Shown here piece after piece: positions 7,546 to 14,732 of a DNA stretch of 16,251 bases. Position 1 is the first letter of the stretch. The number at the start of each line of letters is the position of its first letter. The notes under the pieces were generated by a model that was not told where the DNA came from, did no database searches, and saw only the letters and a program-made list of their open reading frames with translations. The position numbers were made by a program, and so were the translations under genes. Source of the DNA: Holosporales bacterium (lineage in GTDB: Bacteria > Pseudomonadota > Alphaproteobacteria > UBA3830 > JAIRMZ01); assembly GCA_031255325.1 (NCBI GenBank), contig JAIRST010000053.1, forward strand, positions 1 to 16,251, in the 5' to 3' direction.

Positions 7546-8183
7546 GCCCTCTTTTTGCCCATACATGGTAAATGAAAAACAAATAATTTTCCTTTATGGA
7601 TAATAACACGCGCAGGGGATGCTGTTACAATATTGCTTATACCATGAGTTGTGTGCTTTAATGGCATTTTTTCCAAAGAATACTGGCAGCCTCGTATAGT
7701 TACGAGGGGCGATTCTTCCCCAGCTTGCAGTAAAGAGAGCTTATCTCCCACAGCTTCATGTAGCACCGCCACAGAACGTACACAATGGATGGATGTTCTT
7801 TGATGAATAAAAGTGAGTTGACAGGCAGCAAACCGTTCGTCTGCCAACAGAAGCATATTCGCCATTGATTGGTCTATACGTCCGCCTAAAGCGCCATATA
7901 CAACACCTTCTGTCATGCCGTGCTCTTGTGCCCATAATAGAGCAATTTCAAGATCTGTCTGATCTTTTTCTTCTGGGAAAGTATGGAAAGGGATGCCTTG
8001 TATCCGCCACTTTTGCTGCAAAGCTTGCGGCAAAGAATCACCATCTCCAATTACAATATCTGGCTTAATATCGGCTTGTGCTGCATATTTCCCACCTCCA
8101 TCCACAGCGATAACGCGATCAAAAAGCGCAGGATCGGGGAGGTTTGTTTCGCACGTTCCGTTTGCAATGATAAGAGCTTTCAT
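7533..8183 (-). CDS. thiN: Thiamine diphosphokinase (thiamine pyrophosphokinase)
   Basis: Transfers pyrophosphate from ATP to thiamine, giving TPP directly from salvaged vitamin. It has 216 residues, typical for the family. Motifs: VIAVDGGGKYA, then PDIVIGDGDSL (usually GDFDS; here the third residue is Gly), the signature PEEKDQTDLEIAL, GALGGRIDQSMANMLLL, and a C-terminal GISN block. Its ATG (8183-8181) overlaps the TGA of the upstream SemiSWEET-like gene as ATGA, with no good ribosome site of its own, so translation is probably coupled. A TPP riboswitch heads the operon, which confirms the thiamine role. The stop codon (7535-7533) and last four codons lie within the antisense of tRNA-Glu. 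The tail after the last beta-strand (HLPCMGKKRAGVP) looks like a run-on into that tRNA. Confidence 0.93.
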   Translation of the reverse strand: MKALIIANGTCETNLPDPALFDRVIAVDGGGKYAAQADIKPDIVIGDGDSLPQALQQKWRIQGIPFHTFPEEKDQTDLEIALLWAQEHGMTEGVVYGALGGRIDQSMANMLLLADERFAACQLTFIHQRTSIHCVRSVAVLHEAVGDKLSLLQAGEESPLVTIRGCQYSLEKMPLKHTTHGISNIVTASPARVIIHKGKLFVFHLPCMGKKRAGVP

Positions 8184-8443
8184 TGTTTATTGCGTATCCG
8201 TCCAGAAAGTTTTAAGAAACAAAGTACTCCGCACAAAATGACTCCTATGACATTCGTTAAAAAAACAGGAAGCGAAGAGATAAAAGCCCCATAGAGCATC
8301 CATAAGAAAAAGCTTATAAAGTTTAATAGACACATTCCCAAAGCTAATCCTTTAGCTTGAGGGTTATGGTAGGTTTCATATAGCTGCGGAAGAAACGCTA
8401 TGTTCGATAAAGCGCCCGCAATAAGACCAATCCATTCGTGCAT
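8180..8443 (-). CDS. SemiSWEET/PQ-loop small membrane protein, candidate thiamine transporter
   Basis: An 87-residue protein with three predicted transmembrane helices (about residues 5-22, 36-53 and 58-77) and a basic C-terminus (SGRIRNKQ), the size and layout of one SemiSWEET triple-helix bundle. It carries the PQ motif at P19-Q20 (FLPQLYETY), and W48 (WMLYG) and N64 (LTNVIG) at positions matching the Trp and Asn that line the pocket in SemiSWEETs. Family members form homodimers, and known ones carry sugars. Here the gene is read from a TPP riboswitch and overlaps thiN by 4 nt. From this I infer that it moves thiamine or a related compound across the inner membrane. That substrate is inference only. 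Its ATG at 8443 has GGAGG 7 nt upstream, inside the aptamer. Confidence 0.82.
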   Translation of the reverse strand: MHEWIGLIAGALSNIAFLPQLYETYHNPQAKGLALGMCLLNFISFFLWMLYGAFISSLPVFLTNVIGVILCGVLCFLKLSGRIRNKQ

Positions 8444-8538
8444 TATCCTTCCTCCGCTGGTATAATCCAGATCAGGTTCAAAGGGTCTGGCACCTTAGCG
8501 CCTCTCTCAGCTTTTGCAAGCCCCCCTGGATGATGCAC
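8438..8538 (-). promoter_or_regulatory. TPP riboswitch (THI element), translational type
   Basis: On the minus strand the aptamer core is complete. P2 pairs GGG within 8526-8521 with CCC at 8485-8483. P3 is GCTT/AAGC (8521-8518 and 8513-8510), followed by the conserved CTGAGA (8510-8505). A P3a hairpin GGCGC/GTGCC (8502-8489) is present. The ACCTGATCTGG block is altered only at its first base and is followed by a P5 hairpin and CCAGCG (8460-8455). The final conserved part contains the GGAGG used as Shine-Dalgarno (8455-8451). P1 can extend as GTGCATCATCC (8538-8528) with GGATAATGCAC (8448-8438), which includes the start codon. There is no room for a terminator, so TPP binding should block translation of the SemiSWEET-thiN message. 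Confidence 0.95.
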
Positions 8539-8565
8539 ATTGTATAATGCTAGTCAAAAAGTCAA
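8539..8565 (-). promoter_or_regulatory. Candidate promoter of the thiamine salvage operon
   Basis: On the minus strand TTGACT (8565-8560) and TACAAT (8544-8539) are 15 bp apart, a short spacer. An alternative -10 is TATACA at 8546-8541, but its spacer is shorter still. Either would start transcription near 8530-8535. In that case the outermost bases of the extended riboswitch P1 helix may not be transcribed. Confidence 0.45.
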
Positions 8566-8616
8566 GAGCCGTATCAGGTATCGCTGCTTATTTTCACATC
8601 AACAAATTCTTTATTC

Positions 8617-8832
8617 TTAGAATGGTTTATCTTCTGCCAATTTCTTTTCCGCTAATTGTAAAATATACTGATCAAAATCCTCCTGAGTCTGCTTTTCCAT
8701 GTTTTGATGTTTTTTCTTGAATCTCGTCCAAGCAAATCTGTATGAATCACAATACAGCCTATAATAGCATAAAGCGTTTGTAGCGGATGGGGTTAGCTCC
8801 CGTAAGTAAGTGTCTTTTGCACAAAATTTCCA
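8617..8832 (-). pseudogene. Start-less 71-codon open frame, possible C-terminal gene remnant
   Basis: An open frame between in-frame stops (8835-8833 and 8619-8617). Its translation is strikingly protein-like, with ELTPSATNALCYYRLY, then CDSYRFAWTRFKKKHQN, then a charged helical end EKQTQEDFDQYILQLAEKK. The only ATG is at codon 45 and would give 27 residues without a good ribosome site. An overlapping frame just upstream (ATG near 8896, 34 codons, ending in TAA) could be its displaced beginning. The YYRLY/SYRFAW segment loosely recalls helical regions of P27-type small terminases, but that is a weak impression. I treat it as a decayed gene of unknown family. Confidence 0.3.
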
Positions 8833-9043
8833 TTATTCTTCTGCTGATCTTTAAAAGATAAAAAGATGGAACTGACACCTATATTAGGCGGCGCCATGTC
8901 TTTTCTATTTTCCCCTTATCAAATATAAAAATTCCGTTACTATTGCGCAATGATATATCTTTAGATAAATGAAAAATATTTTTTATTAATTATAGGCGCG
9001 AATATTTTAAATAACGTTTCTTTAAAAAATCTCTGTAGGAAAT
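8833..9043. other. AT-rich intergenic sequence upstream of the rpe promoter
   Basis: The stretch from about 8915 to 9043 is very AT-rich, and I can support no gene or RNA in it. Near 8849-8861 a short palindrome (ATCTTTAAAAGAT) is present. The rest appears to be spacer before the rpe operon promoter. Confidence 0.4.
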
Positions 9044-9072
9044 TTGACTTTTATCTACATATGCAATATAAA
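9044..9072 (+). promoter_or_regulatory. Strong candidate promoter of the rpe-heparinase-thrS-serC cluster
   Basis: TTGACT (9044-9049) and TATAAA (9067-9072) are separated by the ideal 17 bp, the best sigma70 match in the window. Transcription would begin near 9079, leaving a leader of roughly 95 nt before rpe. I saw no riboswitch or strong hairpin in that leader. Confidence 0.65.
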
Positions 9073-9171
9073 AACCATTTTTTGGTACTTTGGAACAAAA
9101 TAAGAAGGAACAAATTTTAACACTGTACATTATTAACGCATGATTTACTATTCGACAGTATATGAAGGACT

Positions 9172-9861
9172 ATGATATTTATGAGTGTTCCTCTTGTTTT
9201 TGCTTCGTTACTCAATGCAGACTTTTCTTGTTTAGAAAAGGAAATTTACTATCTTGAAAAAGCGGGAGTGGATGGTTTCCATATCGATATAATGGATGGA
9301 CATTTTGTTTCCCAATTGAGTATGGGACCAGAAATTGTGCGAACTGTTCGTCGGTTGACAGAACGGCCCATTACCGCGCATCTTATGATTTCTCCTGTAC
9401 GTCAGCATTTGCAAACATTTGCTCAAGCTGGAGCTAACGCGATTATTATTCACGCAGAAACTGAGACACAGCTCGGCGAGAATCTCTCTTTGGTTCGGCA
9501 TCTCGGATGCCGTGTGGGGCTTGCTTTGAATCCTTGTACAGCTCCAGAAAAAGCTATGCCTTATATACATGATATTGATGAGATTTTAGTAATGAGTGTT
9601 AATCCTGGGATTGGTGGGCAATCTTTTCAAGGAGCACAACTTAAAAAAATACGCGCCTTACATCAAGAAAGAATCAAGCAAGAGCGAGAGATTTCTCTTA
9701 CGGTTGACGGTGGCATTACTCCAGAAACATTGAAACAATGTATAGAGATGGGAGCTGATACATGTGTTGTTGGCCAGTTTCTGATGCGTTACGTCTCAGA
9801 AGATCGTCCGCAGGCTATCAGTGCGTTGAAAACCGCTGGAAAAAGCCATGACACCTGTTAA
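9172..9861 (+). CDS. rpe: Ribulose-phosphate 3-epimerase
   Basis: Interconverts ribulose 5-phosphate and xylulose 5-phosphate in the pentose phosphate pathway. A TIM-barrel protein of 229 residues, normal length. Metal and acid-base residues are in place: H37 and D39 in FHIDIMDGHFV, H70 in TAHLMI, and D179 in TVDGGI. The phosphate-gripping MSVNPGIGGQSF loop (141-152) is also present. Two starts are possible. ATG 9172 lies only 2 nt after GAAGGA (9164-9169). ATG 9181 (residue 4) lies 11 nt after it. Either leaves the family core SLLNADF intact. The gene begins the cluster behind a good promoter, and its last 14 nt overlap the next gene, so translational coupling is likely. An rpe followed by a heparinase-fold gene is an arrangement I know from alphaproteobacteria. 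Confidence 0.96.
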   Translation: MIFMSVPLVFASLLNADFSCLEKEIYYLEKAGVDGFHIDIMDGHFVSQLSMGPEIVRTVRRLTERPITAHLMISPVRQHLQTFAQAGANAIIIHAETETQLGENLSLVRHLGCRVGLALNPCTAPEKAMPYIHDIDEILVMSVNPGIGGQSFQGAQLKKIRALHQERIKQEREISLTVDGGITPETLKQCIEMGADTCVVGQFLMRYVSEDRPQAISALKTAGKSHDTC

Positions 9862-11425
9862 ACCTGCTGTTGTTGCCCGTAAACTTTATGCTTCATGGCA
9901 TGCTCTTTCCGCGAGAACACATCACCTAAGTGCACGATTGCCTGCATATGCCCTTACCCTTACGGGAATAACTCCGAAAACTTTAAAGGTCGAAATCCCC
10001 TACACATGGCCGACGGAATATACTATTTCAACAATTTTTCAGAATACTTTTGTCCTTTTATGCAGCGGACGCACCATTTCGTTGGAAGTCCCTGATATAT
10101 TTTGGAATACATCTGCCCTCACCCAAGAAGAAAGTGCTGAGCTTCACGGATTTTCGTGGCTTAGTATCTTGGTGACGATCGGAGATATACCTCAGCGGCT
10201 GTTAGCTAGAACTTTGGTTATGCATTGGATTACACACTTTGCAAAAATCTCGCCTCTTGCATGGCGCCCTGATGTTTTGGGAAAACGCCTTTCTGCCTGG
10301 ATTAATGCTTATAATTTTGTAGCAAAAACAGCTGACACAACATTCAAGCATATTTTCTTGAAAAGTTTAGCAAAACAATACAGGTATTTACGCCGTCTAA
10401 CAGCTTTAGATACTGTACATTTATTGGATTTACACGCCGCCAAGGGAGCTCTATGCGCCACAATAGCTCTCTATGGAGGCGCGATAGATTTTTTGACAAA
10501 AGCAATGGCCGATTTCTCTCGAGCATTGGAAAAATGCGCATCCTTTGACGAAGGATACCCATGGGAACTTCTAGAGGCGCTGCGCTTGTTGATTGATATT
10601 CGTACAGCGCTATTATGGGCACATAGATCTTCCACAGAAGCGTTAGATGACGCCATTCAAAGAATAGCTGAACGATTACGCCTTCTCCAGCAAGCTGATG
10701 GCAGCCTTAGCTTGCTGGGTAGTGGATGTATTCCCAGAAAAGATCTCGTTGCGCTCGCTCTTGATCGAGCACAATTGCCCTACCTTCATACACCGGTAAC
10801 ACTTTCTGAGCCACGATTTCTCCCTATAAAAACAGCTAAGCACATGGTGCTCGTGGAAAAAGAAGCTTTTTCTCCGTCCCTTAAAAAAACTTTCGCTCCT
10901 TTAAACATAGAATACAGTCACCAAACGGAGCGCATTATCCTGGGTACCCACATGTATGTTGTCAATGATACGTTTCACGGAACGTCTTATGTGCGTACGA
11001 TGAGTGCACGAGTTTTACCTTATCTTGAGCACGCACAGGATAAAACACCATATTGGATACGGGGTACAGCACGTTGGCATTTGGAAGGAGAGCCCTTTAC
11101 CCTTAAACGGCATCTGTTATTAGACATCGAGGAAGATATTTTACGCGGAGAGGATACGTTCTCTTCTCCTCCAGGGTTTTCGACATCTTTATTATTTACC
11201 TTTTTGGATAAGGGGAATTTCCTGCTGCAAGAAACCCTTCTTTCCTGCCGCTTATCTGAAACAAAAAAATGGAGTTTCTGTTTTTCCTCTGGGATTTGTG
11301 CAGAGTTGCGCTCTGGTCCTTTTATTCTAATGGAGGGAATACCTATTGCTACCAAAGTGTTAGCTCTTTATTATCCTCAAGATGAGGAAACATCTGTTTT
11401 GCGCTGGGGCGTGCACGTCTCTTAG
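9848..11425 (+). CDS. Heparinase II/III-family protein, possibly catalytically degenerate
   Basis: A 525-residue protein without signal peptide or membrane segment, overlapping rpe by 14 nt. Its layout matches the family found beside rpe in alphaproteobacteria. An N-terminal alpha-helical toroid (roughly 100-310) ends in ELLEALRLLIDIRTALLW and RLRLLQQADGSLSLLGSG. A C-terminal beta-sandwich (roughly 330-525) contains LNIEYSHQTERIILGTHMYVVND. Family members normally carry a DGGHxSRxP-like motif before the first of these blocks and a His-containing AHAxxLxFE-like strand in the sandwich. Here the corresponding places read SFDEGYPWE and TFAPLNIEYS, so key residues seem lost. The substrate is unknown even in intact relatives, with cell-envelope glycans a guess. 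The motif comparison is from memory and needs an alignment. Confidence 0.78.
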   Translation: MTPVKPAVVARKLYASWHALSARTHHLSARLPAYALTLTGITPKTLKVEIPYTWPTEYTISTIFQNTFVLLCSGRTISLEVPDIFWNTSALTQEESAELHGFSWLSILVTIGDIPQRLLARTLVMHWITHFAKISPLAWRPDVLGKRLSAWINAYNFVAKTADTTFKHIFLKSLAKQYRYLRRLTALDTVHLLDLHAAKGALCATIALYGGAIDFLTKAMADFSRALEKCASFDEGYPWELLEALRLLIDIRTALLWAHRSSTEALDDAIQRIAERLRLLQQADGSLSLLGSGCIPRKDLVALALDRAQLPYLHTPVTLSEPRFLPIKTAKHMVLVEKEAFSPSLKKTFAPLNIEYSHQTERIILGTHMYVVNDTFHGTSYVRTMSARVLPYLEHAQDKTPYWIRGTARWHLEGEPFTLKRHLLLDIEEDILRGEDTFSSPPGFSTSLLFTFLDKGNFLLQETLLSCRLSETKKWSFCFSSGICAELRSGPFILMEGIPIATKVLALYYPQDEETSVLRWGVHVS

Positions 11426-11499
11426 ATTGCTTTGGATGAGGTGAGCACAGTAGGATATTCATATGATCATTTCGGAAAAAAGGTCGAAAGAAGAATCTG

Positions 11500-13401
11500 A
11501 TGCCTAAGATAGTATATGTTGTACATGGGCAAGAGTTTTCGTTTGACAGGGCTCCCACTGGTTTTCAGATTGCAGAAAAATTAGGGTTAAAGAAAACAGC
11601 TCTCGCTTTCAAAACGCCACAGGGGACCTTTGATTTAGCGCGTATCGTTGAAGGAACTGTTGTCGATATTCTGACGCCTTCAGATGAAGAAGGATTAGCG
11701 ATCCTACGGCACAGTACAGCCCATGTATTAGCGCAGGCGATCAAAGAGCTTTACCCAGAGGCACAAATTGCTATAGGGCCGGTGATTGAAAATGGGTTTT
11801 ACTATGATATTGCCCATAAAACACCTTTTATGCTTGCTGATTTTGGTACAATTGAAGCAAAAATGCGTGAAATCATCAAACGCGCTCTTCCCTTCCAGCG
11901 TTCGGTCTTAGACCGCTCTGGTGCCATCGCTTTTTTCCAAAAGGTCGGTGAGACATTTAAGGTGCGATTGATCGAAGATCTTCCACAAGATGCCGAGATT
12001 ACGATTTATACGCAAGGAACATTCACGGATCTTTGTCGTGGTCCACATGTTCCTAATACACGCACTATCCCCGTACATTTCAAATTGATGAAACTTGCAG
12101 GAGCTTATTGGCGAGGGGATGCGACAGGACCCATGTTACAGCGTATTTATGCAACAGCTTGGGCAACGCAGGAGGATCTGGAAACTTATCTCACACGTCT
12201 TGAAGAAGCCGAACGTCGTGATCACCGGCGCCTTGGAAAAGAAATGACCCTTTTTCATTTTCAAGAAGAAGCGGCAGGTGCTGTTTTTTGGCACCCTAAA
12301 GGATGGCGCCTTTACAGAATCTTGCAAGATTTCATGCGGAAACGCCTTGAAAAGAATGGATATGTCGAAGTCTGTACGCCACAACTTGTAGACAGGTCTT
12401 TGTGGGAAGCTTCTGGACACTGGGAGAAATTCCAAGAAAATATGTTCATCACCGAGACGGAAAATAAAGTGCTTGCGGTCAAACCGATGAATTGTCCTTG
12501 TCATGTACAAATTTTTAAAAATACCCTCAGAAGCTATAAAGAGCTCCCTCTCCGTATGGCTGAGTTTGGGTCATGTCATCGCAACGAACCTTCCGGATCT
12601 TTGCATGGGCTTATGCGTATTCGTGCCTTTACGCAAGATGATGCTCATATTTTTTGTATGCCTCAGCAAATTACTTCGGAAACGAAGGCGTTTTGTGCTT
12701 TATTAGAAAATGTCTATACAGCATTGGGGTTTTGCAATTTTTCTGTAAAGTTTTCCGATAGACCTGCAAAACGAGCAGGAACAGATGTCCTGTGGGATGC
12801 CGCTGAAAATGCGTTGAAACAAGCAGCTACGGAAGCAGGTTTGACCTTTACCTTAAATCCAGGAGAAGGCGCTTTTTATGGGCCTAAATTAGAGTTCGTC
12901 TTGAAAGATGCGCTCAACCGCGATTGGCAATGCGGAACACTGCAAGTGGATTTCGTCATGCCAGAGCGCTTAGGAGCCGAATACGTCGGCACAGATGGGG
13001 TACGCCATCATCCTGTAATGCTGCACCGAGCCATTTTAGGATCTTTCGAACGATTTGTGGGAATTCTTCTTGAACATTACGGGGGAAAGCTTCCTTTATG
13101 GCTAGCTCCTGTGCAAGGTGTTCTTGCGACAATTACGGAAGATGCAGCGGCCTATGCTAAAGAAGTGAGTATATATTGCGAACAGGCAGGGTTGCGTGTG
13201 GAAATGGATTTGCGTTCTGAAAAAATTACCTATAAAATTCGCCAGCATTCTTTGGCGAAAGTTCCAATTATTATCGTCTTGGGCAAGAAAGAAGCGGAAG
13301 AAAGAAAAGTAACGCTGCGCTTTCTTGGGAAAGAAGAACAGCAAACTTGTGCCTTAGAAGACGCAGTCATGCTTTTGCAAGAGTGTGCAAAGGTACCTTA
13401 A
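11500..13401 (+). CDS. thrS: Threonyl-tRNA synthetase
   Basis: Charges tRNA-Thr with threonine. It has 633 residues, close to the usual length, and is complete. Domains in order: TGS domain (1-60); editing domain with H71, H75, C179 and H183 (HSTAH and CRGPH); class II catalytic core with motif 1 around TPQLVDRSLWEASGHWEKF, motif 2 CHRNEPSG (R361) and motif 3 ILGSFERF (R518); zinc ligands C332, H383 and H509; C-terminal anticodon-binding domain from about 535. A gap of 74 nt separates it from the heparinase-like gene. That gap contains a weak promoter-like pair (TTGCTT 11427-11432, TAGGAT 11451-11456), so thrS may have some transcription of its own. In related bacteria I would expect purH, not thrS, after the heparinase gene. 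Confidence 0.98.
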   Translation: MPKIVYVVHGQEFSFDRAPTGFQIAEKLGLKKTALAFKTPQGTFDLARIVEGTVVDILTPSDEEGLAILRHSTAHVLAQAIKELYPEAQIAIGPVIENGFYYDIAHKTPFMLADFGTIEAKMREIIKRALPFQRSVLDRSGAIAFFQKVGETFKVRLIEDLPQDAEITIYTQGTFTDLCRGPHVPNTRTIPVHFKLMKLAGAYWRGDATGPMLQRIYATAWATQEDLETYLTRLEEAERRDHRRLGKEMTLFHFQEEAAGAVFWHPKGWRLYRILQDFMRKRLEKNGYVEVCTPQLVDRSLWEASGHWEKFQENMFITETENKVLAVKPMNCPCHVQIFKNTLRSYKELPLRMAEFGSCHRNEPSGSLHGLMRIRAFTQDDAHIFCMPQQITSETKAFCALLENVYTALGFCNFSVKFSDRPAKRAGTDVLWDAAENALKQAATEAGLTFTLNPGEGAFYGPKLEFVLKDALNRDWQCGTLQVDFVMPERLGAEYVGTDGVRHHPVMLHRAILGSFERFVGILLEHYGGKLPLWLAPVQGVLATITEDAAAYAKEVSIYCEQAGLRVEMDLRSEKITYKIRQHSLAKVPIIIVLGKKEAEERKVTLRFLGKEEQQTCALEDAVMLLQECAKVP

Positions 13402-13426
13402 AAGCTATGAGCGGTAAGGTATGGTA

Positions 13427-14575
13427 ATGGACTTTCCCCCGCGTCCAGCGTGCGCTTCTTTTTCTTCTGGTCCCTGTGCGAAGCCTCCAGGATGGTCTGT
13501 AACCTGCCTTCAGGAGGCGCTGGTTGGGCGATCACATCGTTCACTTGAAGCAATAGAGAAGCTCCAGACTCTTACCACCAAAGTACGACGCCTTCTTGCC
13601 GTACCCGATGGTTATCGTATCGGTATCTTTCCGGGTTCAGCGACTGGTGCTGTTGAAATAGCTTTTTGGAATTTTTTAGGAGCTTGTGGTGTTGATGTTT
13701 TTGTTTGGGATGTGTTTAGCCGCATTTGGGCAGATGATATACAAAACCAGCTTTGTCTTGACACCCGTGTTTTTTCTGCTCCCTTTGGAACATGTCCTGA
13801 TTTAAAAGAAGCTAATCCTCAACGCGATATTGTTTTTTGTTGGACAGGAACGACAACATGCGTATCTGTACCGCACACAGATTGGCTTCCTTTAGAGCGC
13901 ACAGGCCTTACATTCTGTGACGCGACCTCAGCAGCTTTCCTTGTGGATCTTCCTTGGAAGAAATTAGATGTTACTGCCTTTTCTTGCCAGAAGGTTTTGG
14001 GAGGTGAGGCGTGTTTTAGCTTTCTTATCTTCAGTCCCCATGCGATAGATCGGCTTGCCCAATACACACCAGTATGGCCTATACCACGCCTCATGCAGTT
14101 GAAGAAAAATGAAAAAATCTTGGAAAAAATTTTCCAAGGACAAGTGATTAATACGATTTCTTTACTTGTTGTGGAAGATTTTTCGAAAGCGCTTTCTTGG
14201 GTAGAAGACATTGGGGGAATACAGACCCTTCAGCATCTTGCGCAAAAAAATCAAGCATGTATAAAAAACTGGATCTCTCAGCAAACAGATTTCGCCTACC
14301 TTGTTAAAGATCCGGCTGTACGTCCGCTAACCCCAGTGGGATTTGTGCCAACCCATGCAGCTTTTTCGAACAAGTCAACGGCAGCGCAATGGAAAGATCT
14401 GGCGACTCTGACGGAGATTTTAAGGAAAGAACGCATTGCTTTTGATGTTCTAGGACACATAAAATCTGTGCCGCACTTACGTTTTTGGACTGGCCCAACC
14501 ATTGAGACAACCGACCTAGCCTGCGCTCTTGATGGCCTCTCTTGGGCATACACACGCTGGAGTGCAGCTTTGTGA
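13427..14575 (+). CDS. serC: Phosphoserine aminotransferase
   Basis: A PLP-dependent aminotransferase converting 3-phosphohydroxypyruvate to phosphoserine, and often also serving pyridoxal phosphate synthesis. It has 382 residues, the alphaproteobacterial SerC length. Visible marks: FSSGPCAKPPGW near the N-terminus, SHRS substrate-binding residues (H37, R38), CDATSAAF (D165), the PLP lysine in FSCQKVLGGE (K189), INTISLLVVED, and LRFWTGPTIE near the end. The Trp usual before QKVLGGE is Cys here. AAGG at 13416-13419 sits 1 nt before an ATG at 13421 but 7 nt before the ATG at 13427, so I chose the second. The gene starts 25 nt after thrS and is probably cotranscribed. No serA or serB is nearby, so its main role in this organism could be serine or PLP supply. 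Confidence 0.94.
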   Translation: MDFPPRPACASFSSGPCAKPPGWSVTCLQEALVGRSHRSLEAIEKLQTLTTKVRRLLAVPDGYRIGIFPGSATGAVEIAFWNFLGACGVDVFVWDVFSRIWADDIQNQLCLDTRVFSAPFGTCPDLKEANPQRDIVFCWTGTTTCVSVPHTDWLPLERTGLTFCDATSAAFLVDLPWKKLDVTAFSCQKVLGGEACFSFLIFSPHAIDRLAQYTPVWPIPRLMQLKKNEKILEKIFQGQVINTISLLVVEDFSKALSWVEDIGGIQTLQHLAQKNQACIKNWISQQTDFAYLVKDPAVRPLTPVGFVPTHAAFSNKSTAAQWKDLATLTEILRKERIAFDVLGHIKSVPHLRFWTGPTIETTDLACALDGLSWAYTRWSAAL

Positions 14576-14732
14576 TATAATCGCTTTTATTAATATGCTC
14601 TATGAACAACTACATGAAAATGTGCCAATCTACGTTAGGATTAATGCAAAATCCATAGTACAATTCGTAGTAAATCAATCAAATGCACCATAGTTTATTT
14701 AAATAGAGTTTCAATATTCCTTCAATAGCGTT

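Noticed and set aside
4837..8883. A 13-base sequence at 4837-4849 (TATAGGTGTCAGT) recurs inverted at 8871-8883, both in intergenic DNA, resembling ends of a mobile element.
   Set aside because: A few shared 13-mers are expected by chance in a window of this size, the match does not extend further, and no transposase lies between the copies.
9052..9060. TTATCTACA, one base off a DnaA box, in AT-rich DNA upstream of rpe.
   Set aside because: A single imperfect box without a cluster or origin-linked genes does not support an origin, and it overlaps the spacer of the rpe promoter.
14576..14732. The gap between convergent serC and xerC examined for a dif site or terminator.
   Set aside because: No sequence resembling a dif core and no GC-rich hairpin with a T-run was found.
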